Shown: in pieces, positions 1 through 5,688 of the stretch
Layout of the letters: every line of letters starts with the position of its first letter
How positions within the stretch are numbered: position 1 is the first letter of the stretch
Origin: Bacteroidota bacterium
GTDB taxonomy: Bacteria; Bacteroidota; Ignavibacteria; Ignavibacteriales; Ignavibacteriaceae
Direction: 5' to 3'
DNA: 5,688 nt
Assembly: GCA_022567875.1 (NCBI GenBank)
Contig: JADFGB010000095.1
Span: 1-5,688 of the forward strand
Notes under the pieces: generated by a model
The model's input: the letters and a program-made list of their open reading frames with translations, nothing else
Databases searched by the model: none
What the model was told of the DNA's origin: nothing
Position numbers and translations under genes: made by a program

Positions 1-82
1 CTTCGGCTTCGTACATTGCTTTCCTCATTTCAGGAGAGGGTTTTGTTACAGTATCACTTCTTAAATCGATATATTTTTTCAT
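1..82 (-). CDS. ltaE: Low-specificity threonine aldolase, N-terminal fragment (cut by window edge)
   Basis: Only the first 27 codons and one extra base lie in the window. The translation begins MKKYIDLRSDTVTKPSPEMR and continues KAMYEAE. The IDLRSDTVT-P-P-M block (residues 5-19) is the characteristic N-terminus of the PLP-dependent beta-eliminating lyase/threonine aldolase family (E. coli LtaE starts in the same way). These enzymes cleave L-threonine or L-allo-threonine to glycine and acetaldehyde in the cytoplasm. The PLP lysine and the rest of the fold are outside the window, so activity cannot be judged. The ATG overlaps the lnt stop codon in an ATGA junction, and a good Shine-Dalgarno lies inside the lnt 3' end, so the gene is probably translated from the same mRNA as lnt. 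The identification rests on a short but very conserved stretch. The gene symbol is by family; a related beta-eliminating lyase cannot be fully excluded. Confidence 0.85.
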   Translation of the reverse strand, partial: MKKYIDLRSDTVTKPSPEMRKAMYEAE

Positions 83-1779
83 TTTGATTTATCTCCAAAT
101 ACCTTTTTAAATAATGCAAAAAATAAAATTGTTAAAGAAATTAATACAGCCAACAACGGAATAATCATTGGATGCTTAGAATAAAATGTTAAATCACTTT
201 CCAATGAAACATTACCAACCAAAACATCTTTTGTAAAAAGTTTAGTTTCCTTTATTGTCCTTCCCACAGGATCAATAATACAGCTGATTCCCCCGTTGGC
301 AGCTCTAACTACATACCTTCTATTTTCTACTGCCCGAAGTACTGAAATTTCTTTATGCTGATATGGTCCGCTGGATTTACCGTACCAACTATCATTTGTA
401 ACTATAGTAATTAATTGCGCCCCCTTCTTTACAAATGCAGCAACAAAAATAGGATAGACTGATTCATAGCAAACCAAACTGCTTATTTTAACCGTTTCTT
501 GTTTATCAGTTTTTGATGTGCTGTCAGATTTAATATCATAATTAAAAACAAAAAGCGTCGTATCCTGTCCTACATTCCAGCCACCTAGACCCACACCCCA
601 ACTAAAAATATCGCCAAGAAATTTAAAAGTATTTACAAACGGCACTCTTTCGCCGAACGGTACAAGCTTAATTTTACCATAATGCTGAACAATTTTGTTA
701 TTATAAGAAAAACCCAACACACTATTATAGGTTGCATATTTTAGATTCCCGCTTACTGTTACTTTCGCATCAATTGGAATACGATCATTTTTATTAAAGT
801 ATTTTATATCAGGCATTCCTGTAAGTAGAAAAGTTTTTGTTTTTTCTAAAAATTTTGTGATGTCATTTTTAGTTTTAGAATAAACGGAAGTATTTAAATA
901 AACAGGCAATGCTGTTTCCGGCCAGATAAGTATCTTTGCTCCTTTATCCACAGCTTCTTGGGAAAGGATTAAGTATTCTTTTTTTAGATCCTTCAATTTA
1001 TTTGATTTCCATTTTTCCCACGGATTTATATTCGGCTGAATGAGACCCACTTTAATCTTATGTGAAGACATTTTAAAAGTAGACTTTTTATAAACCCCGT
1101 AAGTAAGAGAGAAACTAAAAATTAAAATTGTTACTAACATATAAACAGCAGAAATTCGAGGTTTTCTTTTATAATATTTTATTGCCAAAAAAATAAAAAC
1201 ATTTATGTAAATCACAATTACAGAAAGACCGAAAGCTCCTATAATATCTACAGATTGAATAAACACATTAAACTTAGAAAGTCCGCTTCCCAATGTAAGC
1301 CAAGGAAAACTGATATCAGTCAATGTATAAAAATATTCATAGGTTAACCAAAAAAATGGAAAAAGTAAAAGAGCAGATTTTTCATTTAGATTTTTTTTAG
1401 CAAAATAATAAAGCGTAGTAGGAATTAAAAAAAGCAAAGGACTAAAAAATAAAAGCACTCCTCCGGCAATCATTAAAAAAAGATCTGTGCCCGTTTGCCA
1501 ACTTCCTACCCAATAAATTGTAATAAGATTAAAAATAAAAAAAGTTAAGTATGAAGCTTTATTTATTTCCGCTAACCCTTTTCTTTGTTCTACAACGTAA
1601 AGAAACGGAATAAGTGCAAAGAACATTAATAGCTGGAACGGAAAAGGAAAAGGTGGAAATGAAAGCCCTAGTAGAGTACCGCTTAAAAGAAGTAATAGTC
1701 TTTCTTTCTTTCTTTTAACTTTTTCTTCAGGTGATAAATAAAATTTTCTATGAAAAATGTTCAGCTTAATTTTTAGCAC
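79..1779 (-). CDS. lnt: Apolipoprotein N-acyltransferase
   Basis: Lnt moves an acyl chain from a phospholipid to the N-terminal diacylglyceryl-cysteine of apolipoproteins, the last step of lipoprotein maturation in the inner membrane of diderm bacteria. The 566-residue product is somewhat longer than E. coli Lnt (512). A basic N-terminus (1-27) precedes hydrophobic segments at roughly 28-62, 76-92, 98-126, 136-150, 172-200 and 209-229. A periplasmic nitrilase-like domain follows (about 243-530), then a final membrane helix (538-557). The catalytic triad is visible: Glu288 in WPETALP, Lys369 in GKIKLVPFGE and Cys437 in VCYE. The supporting residues Glu377 and Glu439 are also present. TNDSWYG (461-467) and the RAANGGIS/DPVGR region (492-507) match the family. 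Residues 414-430 form a hydrophilic Ser/Thr/Lys/Asp-rich insert just before the cysteine. The start is GTG: it is the only standard start in this frame between an upstream in-frame stop at 1806-1804 and the first membrane helix, and the next Met (52) would remove that helix. The gene overlaps dedA by 14 bp and the aldolase gene by 4 bp. Confidence 0.95.
   Translation of the reverse strand: MLKIKLNIFHRKFYLSPEEKVKRKKERLLLLLSGTLLGLSFPPFPFPFQLLMFFALIPFLYVVEQRKGLAEINKASYLTFFIFNLITIYWVGSWQTGTDLFLMIAGGVLLFFSPLLFLIPTTLYYFAKKNLNEKSALLLFPFFWLTYEYFYTLTDISFPWLTLGSGLSKFNVFIQSVDIIGAFGLSVIVIYINVFIFLAIKYYKRKPRISAVYMLVTILIFSFSLTYGVYKKSTFKMSSHKIKVGLIQPNINPWEKWKSNKLKDLKKEYLILSQEAVDKGAKILIWPETALPVYLNTSVYSKTKNDITKFLEKTKTFLLTGMPDIKYFNKNDRIPIDAKVTVSGNLKYATYNSVLGFSYNNKIVQHYGKIKLVPFGERVPFVNTFKFLGDIFSWGVGLGGWNVGQDTTLFVFNYDIKSDSTSKTDKQETVKISSLVCYESVYPIFVAAFVKKGAQLITIVTNDSWYGKSSGPYQHKEISVLRAVENRRYVVRAANGGISCIIDPVGRTIKETKLFTKDVLVGNVSLESDLTFYSKHPMIIPLLAVLISLTILFFALFKKVFGDKSK
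91..96 (-). promoter_or_regulatory. Ribosome binding site of the threonine aldolase gene
   Basis: On the minus strand GGAGAT ends 8 nt before the ATG at 82-80. It lies within the last codons of lnt. It supports this ATG as the start and argues that the downstream gene can recruit ribosomes itself, in addition to coupling through the ATGA overlap. Most other starts in the window lack such a site. Confidence 0.6.
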
Positions 1780-2377
1780 GTGATTTCTTAATAAAATATT
1801 TTGTTACAAAAAATAGTACTACAACAATTGTAACTGTTAGAATAATGTTACTGTATGTAGATAAATATTTATCTACAATCTTTATGTTGTTCCCGAATAT
1901 AATACCAAGATAGATAATAATTGTATTCCAAATAAAAGCACTGCAAGCTGCTAAAATTACAGTCTTTTTTACATTTAGTTCACTTAAACCTGCAAAAAAA
2001 GAAATTACAGAGCGTGTGCCCGGTAGAAAACGATTCGCAAAAATTATAAAGTAACCATACCGGTTAAACCATAATTCCGCTTTATCCAAACCTTCAGTAG
2101 GAATAAATTTTAACTTACCTGCTTTAATTACTTTGCGATCAAGTTTTGAACCGATAAAATAAAGCGTCATAAATCCAAGTACACTTCCAATGGTTGTAAT
2201 TAGCAACGTCGGAATAAAATGAATAGAATTGGCTGCAATCAACGAACCACCGATAACTACTACTAAATCGCTCGGTGACGGTGGGAATACATTTTCTATA
2301 TAGGCAAAAAAGAATAAAGCAATATAAATCCAAAATGGTGTTAGATCAGAAATGACCGAGAGAATATTTTCAATCAT
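1766..2377 (-). CDS. DedA family integral membrane protein
   Basis: The 203-residue protein has the usual DedA length and pattern. It begins with a short N-terminal segment, then re-entrant/membrane stretches at about 14-35, 38-50, 54-76, 108-130 and 136-162, and ends in a C-terminal helix (177-196) with a basic tail. Family signatures are present: the acidic pair Glu28 ([11 protein letters not shown]) and Asp37, and the two essential-type arginines Arg116 and Arg122 in [16 protein letters not shown]. DedA (VTT/SNARE-associated domain) proteins act in the inner membrane. Members have been shown to translocate undecaprenyl phosphate or phosphatidylethanolamine and to affect drug resistance and membrane-potential homeostasis. 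Which substrate applies here cannot be read from the sequence. The ATG at 2377 overlaps the ispF end by 8 bp, and the 3' end overlaps lnt by 14 bp. Only a weak A-rich purine tract precedes the start, so coupling to ispF translation is likely. Confidence 0.93.
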   Translation of the reverse strand: MIENILSVISDLTPFWIYIALFFFAYIENVFPPSPSDLVVVIGGSLIAANSIHFIPTLLITTIGSVLGFMTLYFIGSKLDRKVIKAGKLKFIPTEGLDKAELWFNRYGYFIIFANRFLPGTRSVISFFAGLSELNVKKTVILAACSAFIWNTIIIYLGIIFGNNIKIVDKYLSTYSNIILTVTIVVVLFFVTKYFIKKSRAKN

Positions 2378-2867
2378 TTTTATTTTCTTTATTTAATAGA
2401 ACAACGGCTGAAGCAGCAATGCCTTCACTTCTTCCGGTAAATCCAAGTCCCTCTGTGGTTGTTGCTTTTACAGAAATTCTATCTATATCTACATTTAAAA
2501 CTTTGGCTATGTTCTGTCTCATTTGCAATACATAAGGAGAAACTTTTGGTTTTTCCATCATTAATATTGAGTCAACATTCGAAAGAATATAATTTTTTGT
2601 TCTAACTAAATCATATACTTTTATTAATAATATTGAACTATCGGCATCCTTAAATTCTTCGTCTGAATCAGGAAAATGTTTCCCTAAATCACCGAGAGCA
2701 AGTGCACCAAGTAAAGCATCTGTAATGGCATGGAGTAAAACATCGGCGTCAGAATGTCCGATAAGTCCTTTTTCGTAAGGAATTTCAACTCCACCTAGAA
2801 TTAACTTTCTTCCTTCAGCAAATGCGTGCACATCAAATCCGTTGCCAATTCTAAAATCATTTTTCAT
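2370..2867 (-). CDS. ispF: 2-C-methyl-D-erythritol 2,4-cyclodiphosphate synthase
   Basis: IspF converts 4-diphosphocytidyl-2-C-methyl-D-erythritol 2-phosphate to the 2,4-cyclodiphosphate, releasing CMP. This is the fifth step of the cytoplasmic MEP (non-mevalonate) isoprenoid pathway, and the enzyme is a homotrimer. The 165-residue length is typical (E. coli 159). The metal-site ligands are visible as Asp12 and His14 (GFDVHAF) and His46 (DVLLHA). The GHSDAD loop (37-42), the [11 protein letters not shown] block (59-69) and the C-terminal CDP-binding [15 protein letters not shown] motif (135-149) are intact. The last of these holds the conserved Thr138-Glu139. Small departures from the common form (GDLG for GDIG, FPDSD for FPDTD, KDADS for KGADS) look conservative. 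The usual partner ispD is not adjacent here. The ATG overlaps the acylphosphatase stop as ATGA. No Shine-Dalgarno is visible, so expression probably depends on coupling. Confidence 0.97.
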   Translation of the reverse strand: MKNDFRIGNGFDVHAFAEGRKLILGGVEIPYEKGLIGHSDADVLLHAITDALLGALALGDLGKHFPDSDEEFKDADSSILLIKVYDLVRTKNYILSNVDSILMMEKPKVSPYVLQMRQNIAKVLNVDIDRISVKATTTEGLGFTGRSEGIAASAVVLLNKENKND

Positions 2868-3142
2868 GGTTTTATTTCAAAATTATTAAATTCATTTTTA
2901 ACTTTATCCCACACAATATTGCAATTTTTTACATAAGCATGCGAGGGACCAATTTTTATTTTTCCAAAAAGATCTTCAATTAAAGCTATCTGTCCTTCAA
3001 CAACAGTCAGTACTTCTCCGGAACCAAGATTTTGTACATAGCCATTCAACCCTATTTCTTTTGCATTCCTATACACAAAATATCTAAACCCTATACCCTG
3101 TACTAAACCGTTTACAATTATTTCCGCACGTTTAAGACTCAT
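2864..3142 (-). CDS. acyP: Acylphosphatase
   Basis: This small cytoplasmic enzyme hydrolyses the carboxyl-phosphate bond of acyl phosphates such as acetyl phosphate or 1,3-bisphosphoglycerate. The product is 92 residues, the standard single-domain length. Signature 1 is [12 protein letters not shown] (12-23), with the phosphate-binding loop and the essential Arg20. Signature 2 is [14 protein letters not shown] (31-44), with the catalytic Asn38. Both key residues are present, so it should be active; its physiological substrate is unknown, as it is for most bacterial homologues. The first Met lies inside the end of the permease gene (11-bp overlap), and its own stop overlaps the ispF start by 4 bp. 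No Shine-Dalgarno precedes the ATG. The location between a permease and ispF gives no clear metabolic hint. Confidence 0.95.
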   Translation of the reverse strand: MSLKRAEIIVNGLVQGIGFRYFVYRNAKEIGLNGYVQNLGSGEVLTVVEGQIALIEDLFGKIKIGPSHAYVKNCNIVWDKVKNEFNNFEIKP

Positions 3143-4052
3143 TTATAAATTTGTTATTTCTATTACCTAAAATTTCAGTTACTAATAAACCAGTAAAAAT
3201 TAAAGCACATCCAATATAACCAAAACTTGAAATTCTTTCACTTAAAATATAGAAGGCAAAAAAAGCTGCCAAAGGCGCCTCGAATGAAAATATAATTCCT
3301 GCTTTTGTTGGCGTAACCGTATTCTGATATTTCGTTTGGAGAAAGGTTGTAATTATGGTTGCAAATATAGATGTATAAACTAGAGCAAAAAATATTTGAT
3401 TGTTAAATGAAAATTTTATCTGCTCATATCCAATTAAAGATAAAAAGATTGCACACAGCATTCCCATTACTGCAGTAAACAATATCTGTATATAAACCAA
3501 AGGCATATAATCAAATTTCTTTGTAATAACATCCAGGTAAACCAAATATAGAGCGAATGAAATTGCACAAAGTAATGTAAAGAAATCTCCAATATTAAAG
3601 CCGTTGCCTAACTCAGTAAAAATATTAAAAAATGTATCCCCCTTGCTTGAAAGAAATATCAAACCAGTAATTATCAAAATGATACCATAAATATTTTCTT
3701 TTTTAGGTATTTTTTTTTCAATTAAATACTGAAACAATGGAGTAAATAAAATGAATGTACCCGTAATAAAACCGGATTTTGTGGCGGTAGTATATTTTAA
3801 TCCTATTGTTTGAGTGGCAAAGCCGGCAAAGAAAAAAATACTTAAAAACAATCCAGCCATTAGCAATTCTTTGTCTATATTCTTAAAAGCTTTTATTATA
3901 AAAGGTGAAAGTATTAGAGATGCAATTGCAAAACGTAAAGAAACGAACACAAGGGGCGAAACACTTGTTAGTGATTCTTTTACAATAACAAAAGTAGCAC
4001 CCCACAGCAAAGTTGTTAGAAAAAGTGCACCTTCGCCGATATATCTTTTCAT
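3132..4052 (-). CDS. EamA-type drug/metabolite transporter (DMT) permease
   Basis: The 306-residue protein is almost entirely hydrophobic. It shows about ten membrane helices in two homologous EamA halves (roughly 5-135 and 155-294). Typical DMT features in the first half are LLWGATFVIVKESL (15-28), an Arg at 40 in the second helix, and TTATKSGFITGTFILFTPLF (88-107). In the second half, TPTKAGIIFSFEAPLAAFFA (247-266) followed by LSERIS and GxxLIFTGLL matches the end of EamA domain 2. Such inner-membrane carriers move amino acids, nucleobases, sugars or drugs; the substrate cannot be predicted. It is the first gene of the overlapping block and starts after a 188-bp gap that carries repeats, so a promoter may lie there, although none is clear. 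There is no evident Shine-Dalgarno before the ATG. Confidence 0.92.
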   Translation of the reverse strand: MKRYIGEGALFLTTLLWGATFVIVKESLTSVSPLVFVSLRFAIASLILSPFIIKAFKNIDKELLMAGLFLSIFFFAGFATQTIGLKYTTATKSGFITGTFILFTPLFQYLIEKKIPKKENIYGIILIITGLIFLSSKGDTFFNIFTELGNGFNIGDFFTLLCAISFALYLVYLDVITKKFDYMPLVYIQILFTAVMGMLCAIFLSLIGYEQIKFSFNNQIFFALVYTSIFATIITTFLQTKYQNTVTPTKAGIIFSFEAPLAAFFAFYILSERISSFGYIGCALIFTGLLVTEILGNRNNKFINES

Positions 4053-4114
4053 TTGTGTTTTTTACAATTTATGAAATAATCTTTGGTTAGAAATTAATAA
4101 ATAATAATGAGAGG

Positions 4115-4132
4115 TATGAATGAATGAATGAT
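4115..4132. repeat. Tetranucleotide repeat TGAA, left arm of an inverted repeat
   Basis: The plus strand reads TATGAATGAATGAATGAT, which holds three full TGAA units plus partial ones. The 11-mer ATGAATGAATG inside it is the exact reverse complement of 4208-4218. The two arms lie about 80 bp apart, 63 bp or more upstream of the permease start. The arms could pair in RNA, but the loop would be long and either of two registers fits, so this may be only a microsatellite-like repeat. Confidence 0.6.
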
Positions 4133-4207
4133 CGTGAGTAAAATTTTTATAGTTTCTTTTGAGAATTCAATTTCATAATTACAAATCAAATCATTCAAGT
4201 AGCCATA

Positions 4208-4220
4208 CATTCATTCATCA
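4208..4220. repeat. Tetranucleotide repeat TTCA, right arm of the inverted repeat
   Basis: The plus strand reads CATTCATTCATCA. Bases 4208-4218 are the reverse complement of the 11-mer ATGAATGAATG in the left arm. A further partial copy, TCATTCA, sits at 4191-4197. The arm begins about 20 bp past the era stop codon on the transcribed strand. Confidence 0.6.
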
Positions 4221-4240
4221 ATAAAAGTACACATTTCCTT

Positions 4241-5146
4241 TCAATCTTTATTTTTAGAATAACCGAAAGATTTTAAAAAGTTTTCATCAGAACGCCAATT
4301 TTGTCTAACTTTTACTCTTAATTCCAAATATACTTCTCTTCCTAAAAATTCTTCGATTGCTTTTCTTGATATTTTTCCAAGCTTTTTTAAAGCTGCGCCG
4401 CCTTTGCCAATTATAATTCCCTTTTGACTTTGCCTTTCCACAACAATTTCGGCACTAATAAAATCTTTGCTTTTTTCTCTTTCTTTAAATTCAGCAATTA
4501 TAACTTCACAACTGTAAGGGATTTCCTCCTGAAATTGTTCCAGCAATTTTTCCCTTATTATCTCAGATACAAAAAACCTTTCGCTTGCATCTGCAATTAT
4601 ATCATCAGGGTATAATTTATGTCCTTCCGGTAAAATTTTAAGAATATCAAAAATTAATTTTTCTTTATTCATGTTGTATAGGGCTGAGATAGGAATTACA
4701 GATGTGAAGTTTTGGGTTGATTCAAATAATGCAATTAAATTCTTTACATCTTCCTCCTTACTTAAATCAATCTTATTTAGAAGTAATAAAACAGGCTTGC
4801 TTTTATTTTTAAGTATTTTTTTTATTATATCATTACTAAGTATTTTTTGTCCGTCTTTATCATTTGATAGATCAATAATTATTAAAATAATATCTGCATC
4901 ATAAATAGAGGAAGAAATAAAATTCATCATTTTTTCCTGAAGAAGATAGTTCGGTTTTAAAATACCGGGAGTGTCAAGAAATATTATCTGATAATCTTCC
5001 TCTGTTAAAATTCCTAAAATCTGTTTCCTTGTAGTCTGTGGTTTTCTTGTAATAATGGAAAGTTTTTGTCCAAGCAGAGCATTCAATAAAGTTGATTTAC
5101 CTGCATTAGGTAGACCCAAAATAGTAACGTATCCAACTTTAGTCAT
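4241..5146 (-). CDS. era: GTPase Era (ribosome assembly)
   Basis: Era is an essential GTPase that binds the 3' end of 16S rRNA and assists 30S subunit maturation; it also associates with the inner membrane. The 301-residue length equals that of E. coli Era. In the GTPase domain the P-loop is GLPNAGKS (11-18), the switch I region TRKPQTTRKQ covers 33-42, G3 is DTPG (58-61), G4 is NKID (124-127) and G5 is SAL (154-156). The linker LPEGHKLYPDD (172-182) leads to a C-terminal KH domain with the GKGG loop at 247-250. The typical Era ending VRQNWRSDENFLKSFGY spans 280-296. All nucleotide-binding motifs are intact. The start is the ATG at 5146, 14 bp after the ybjQ stop, without an obvious Shine-Dalgarno; co-transcription with ybjQ is likely. 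Confidence 0.98.
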   Translation of the reverse strand: MTKVGYVTILGLPNAGKSTLLNALLGQKLSIITRKPQTTRKQILGILTEEDYQIIFLDTPGILKPNYLLQEKMMNFISSSIYDADIILIIIDLSNDKDGQKILSNDIIKKILKNKSKPVLLLLNKIDLSKEEDVKNLIALFESTQNFTSVIPISALYNMNKEKLIFDILKILPEGHKLYPDDIIADASERFFVSEIIREKLLEQFQEEIPYSCEVIIAEFKEREKSKDFISAEIVVERQSQKGIIIGKGGAALKKLGKISRKAIEEFLGREVYLELRVKVRQNWRSDENFLKSFGYSKNKD

Positions 5147-5160
5147 TTATATAAACCATT

Positions 5161-5484
5161 TTATTCATAAGTAACTGCAGTACCCGAGGCAGTAACCATC
5201 AGCATATTTCCAGTTCCTCCACCGATAGTTTCATAATCCAAATCAACTGCAACCACTGCGTTTGCTCCCAAAGTTTTTGCAGCTTCAGTCATTTCTGTTA
5301 GCGCTATATCTTTTGCCTTTCTCAATTCTTTCTCGTAAGCTGCGGATCTACCTCCAACAATATCTCTAATTCCTGCAAAGAAATCTTTAAATATATTCGT
5401 CCCAAGTATTGCCTCCCCGCTTACAATACCGTAGTAATGAACTATTTTTTTTCCTTCAATTGATGGTGTGGTTATAACTAACAT
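5161..5484 (-). CDS. YbjQ/UPF0145 family protein (putative heavy-metal-binding domain)
   Basis: The 107-residue cytoplasmic protein has the same length as E. coli YbjQ and aligns with it from end to end by eye. Diagnostic blocks are [20 protein letters not shown] (23-42), [11 protein letters not shown] (44-54), [17 protein letters not shown] (72-88) and [11 protein letters not shown] (94-104). The family forms ring-shaped oligomers in known structures and is annotated as heavy-metal-binding from domain names, but its biochemical role is not established, so no function is claimed. It lacks a signal peptide and membrane segments. A strong Shine-Dalgarno sits before the ATG. It is the first gene of the minus-strand run and is directly followed by era, but the pairing does not reveal a shared role. 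Confidence 0.93.
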   Translation of the reverse strand: MLVITTPSIEGKKIVHYYGIVSGEAILGTNIFKDFFAGIRDIVGGRSAAYEKELRKAKDIALTEMTEAAKTLGANAVVAVDLDYETIGGGTGNMLMVTASGTAVTYE

Positions 5485-5488
5485 ATTA

Positions 5489-5495
5489 TTCCTCT
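5489..5495 (-). promoter_or_regulatory. Ribosome binding site of the ybjQ-family gene
   Basis: The minus strand reads AGAGGAA, with the AGGA core about 5 nt before the ATG at 5484-5482. This is the clearest Shine-Dalgarno in the window and fixes the start codon. It contrasts with the neighbouring genes era, eamA, acyP and ispF, which show none. Confidence 0.7.
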
Positions 5496-5567
5496 TACTT
5501 ATTAATTAAATTTTAATAAATAAATATAATAAGGGTTAATATAATAAAGAAAAGAGAGCAACTAATC

Positions 5568-5597
5568 AGTAATTTTATTTACTACAATAAAATTACT
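5568..5597. repeat. Perfect 12-bp inverted repeat in the ybjQ upstream region
   Basis: AGTAATTTTATT at 5568-5579 and its exact reverse complement AATAAAATTACT at 5586-5597 are separated by a 6-nt spacer (TACTAC). The centre lies about 98 bp upstream of the ybjQ start and about 80 bp before the divergent promoter candidate. A further direct copy of the inner 9-mer AATAAAATT is at 5600-5608. It could be an operator for a dimeric regulator, or a weak hairpin. It is AT-rich, without an adjacent GC stem or a clean T-tract, so an intrinsic terminator is less likely. Such pairings arise more easily by chance in AT-rich DNA, but 12 exact base pairs is long. Confidence 0.6.
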
Positions 5598-5660
5598 CGA
5601 ATAAAATTCTACTTTTTATGAAAAGAAAGTATTCATTCTTTTGTAAAAGATTTTTTTGAC

Positions 5661-5688
5661 TTGACATAAAAAGTTTTATAGTATATAT
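5661..5688 (+). promoter_or_regulatory. Candidate promoter facing right, for a divergent gene beyond the window
   Basis: TTGACA at 5661-5666 is a perfect sigma70-type -35 box. A 17-bp spacer leads to TATAT at 5684-5688, where the sixth base of the -10 box lies outside the window. A Bacteroidota-type reading is equally possible: TTG at 5661-5663, 20 bp, then a TAnnTTTG -7 box begun by TATAT and completed outside. The preceding T-rich stretch and a TTGAC copy at 5656-5660 are also notable. The orientation points away from the ybjQ-era run. The call rests on motif match alone. Confidence 0.5.
5666..5679. promoter_or_regulatory. Short palindrome inside the divergent promoter spacer
   Basis: ATAAAA at 5666-5671 and TTTTAT at 5674-5679 are exact inverted 6-mers around a 2-bp centre (AG). 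The palindrome lies between the -35 and -10 candidates, where a repressor would block RNA polymerase. A 6-bp arm of pure A/T is weak evidence in DNA this AT-rich. Confidence 0.25.

Larger units (their letters stand above)
4053..4240. other. Intergenic gap between era and the permease gene
   Basis: These 188 bp are very AT-rich and hold no supported gene. On the minus strand only very short frames follow the era stop (about seven codons). No GC-rich hairpin followed by a T-run, as in an intrinsic terminator, is visible downstream of era. The only structure I can see is the inverted TGAA/TTCA repeat listed separately. Whether transcription stops here or restarts for the permease block cannot be decided. 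Confidence 0.5.

Noticed and set aside
2139..2333. Minus-strand open frame of 64 codons inside dedA
   Set aside because: It lies wholly within the well-supported DedA gene in another frame, and its translation resembles no known family.
3814..4074. Plus-strand open frame of 86 codons opposite the permease start
   Set aside because: It is antisense to the conserved N-terminal half of the EamA permease, and its lysine-rich start and composition look like a shadow of the hydrophobic coding strand. It has no recognisable domain.
4141..4180. Possible terminator after era around a TTGAGAATTCAA palindrome
   Set aside because: The stem is only about 4 bp and AT-rich, without a following T-run on the transcribed strand, so an intrinsic terminator is not supported.
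4424..4904. Two plus-strand open frames (63 and 77 codons) opposite era
   Set aside because: Both are antisense to conserved Era sequence, and neither has a recognisable domain.
5521..5566. Minus-strand promoter for ybjQ using TATATT or TATTAT as -10 box, or TATATTTA as a -7 box
   Set aside because: No acceptable -35 (or TTG at the right distance) matches any of these boxes, and such A/T hexamers occur throughout this region.
5638..5649. CTTTTGTAAAAG near-palindrome
   Set aside because: A 5-bp arm around a 2-bp centre in AT-rich DNA is not distinguishable from chance.

Overview
This AT-rich window is a compact run of eight genes, all on the minus strand. Transcription reads from the right end (about 5484) to the left end (1). 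In that order the genes are a YbjQ-family protein, the ribosome-assembly GTPase Era, an EamA/DMT permease, an acylphosphatase, the MEP-pathway enzyme IspF, a DedA membrane protein, apolipoprotein N-acyltransferase (Lnt), and the first 27 codons of a threonine aldolase cut by the window edge. I see no tRNA, rRNA, CRISPR array, insertion sequence or phage gene.

The organism is probably a diderm (Gram-negative) bacterium, because Lnt works in bacterial lipoprotein maturation for an outer membrane. It uses the non-mevalonate isoprenoid route (IspF). The low GC and the lack of Shine-Dalgarno sequences before most starts would fit the Bacteroidota/Ignavibacteriota side of the tree. That placement is an inference and was not tested by any search.

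Right part (4241-5688): ybjQ and era are 14 bp apart and look co-transcribed. ybjQ has the best ribosome binding site in the window. The 204 bp upstream of it hold a perfect 12-bp inverted repeat. At the very edge, facing the other way, is a near-consensus promoter for a divergent gene outside the window.

Middle (4053-4240): a 188-bp gap separates era from the next block. It carries short tetranucleotide repeats (TGAA/TTCA) in inverted orientation and no recognisable gene.

Left part (1-4052): from the EamA permease to threonine aldolase every consecutive pair of genes overlaps (11, 4, 8, 14 and 4 bp), so this is very likely one transcript with translational coupling. Several products concern the envelope. 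IspF feeds isoprenoid (undecaprenyl) synthesis, DedA proteins are linked to lipid-carrier translocation and membrane homeostasis, and Lnt finishes lipoproteins. The other members (acylphosphatase, permease, threonine aldolase) have no obvious shared pathway. All catalytic residues I could check are present. I found no clear sign of a new biological system; the items worth a second look are non-coding repeats and the overlapping gene architecture.
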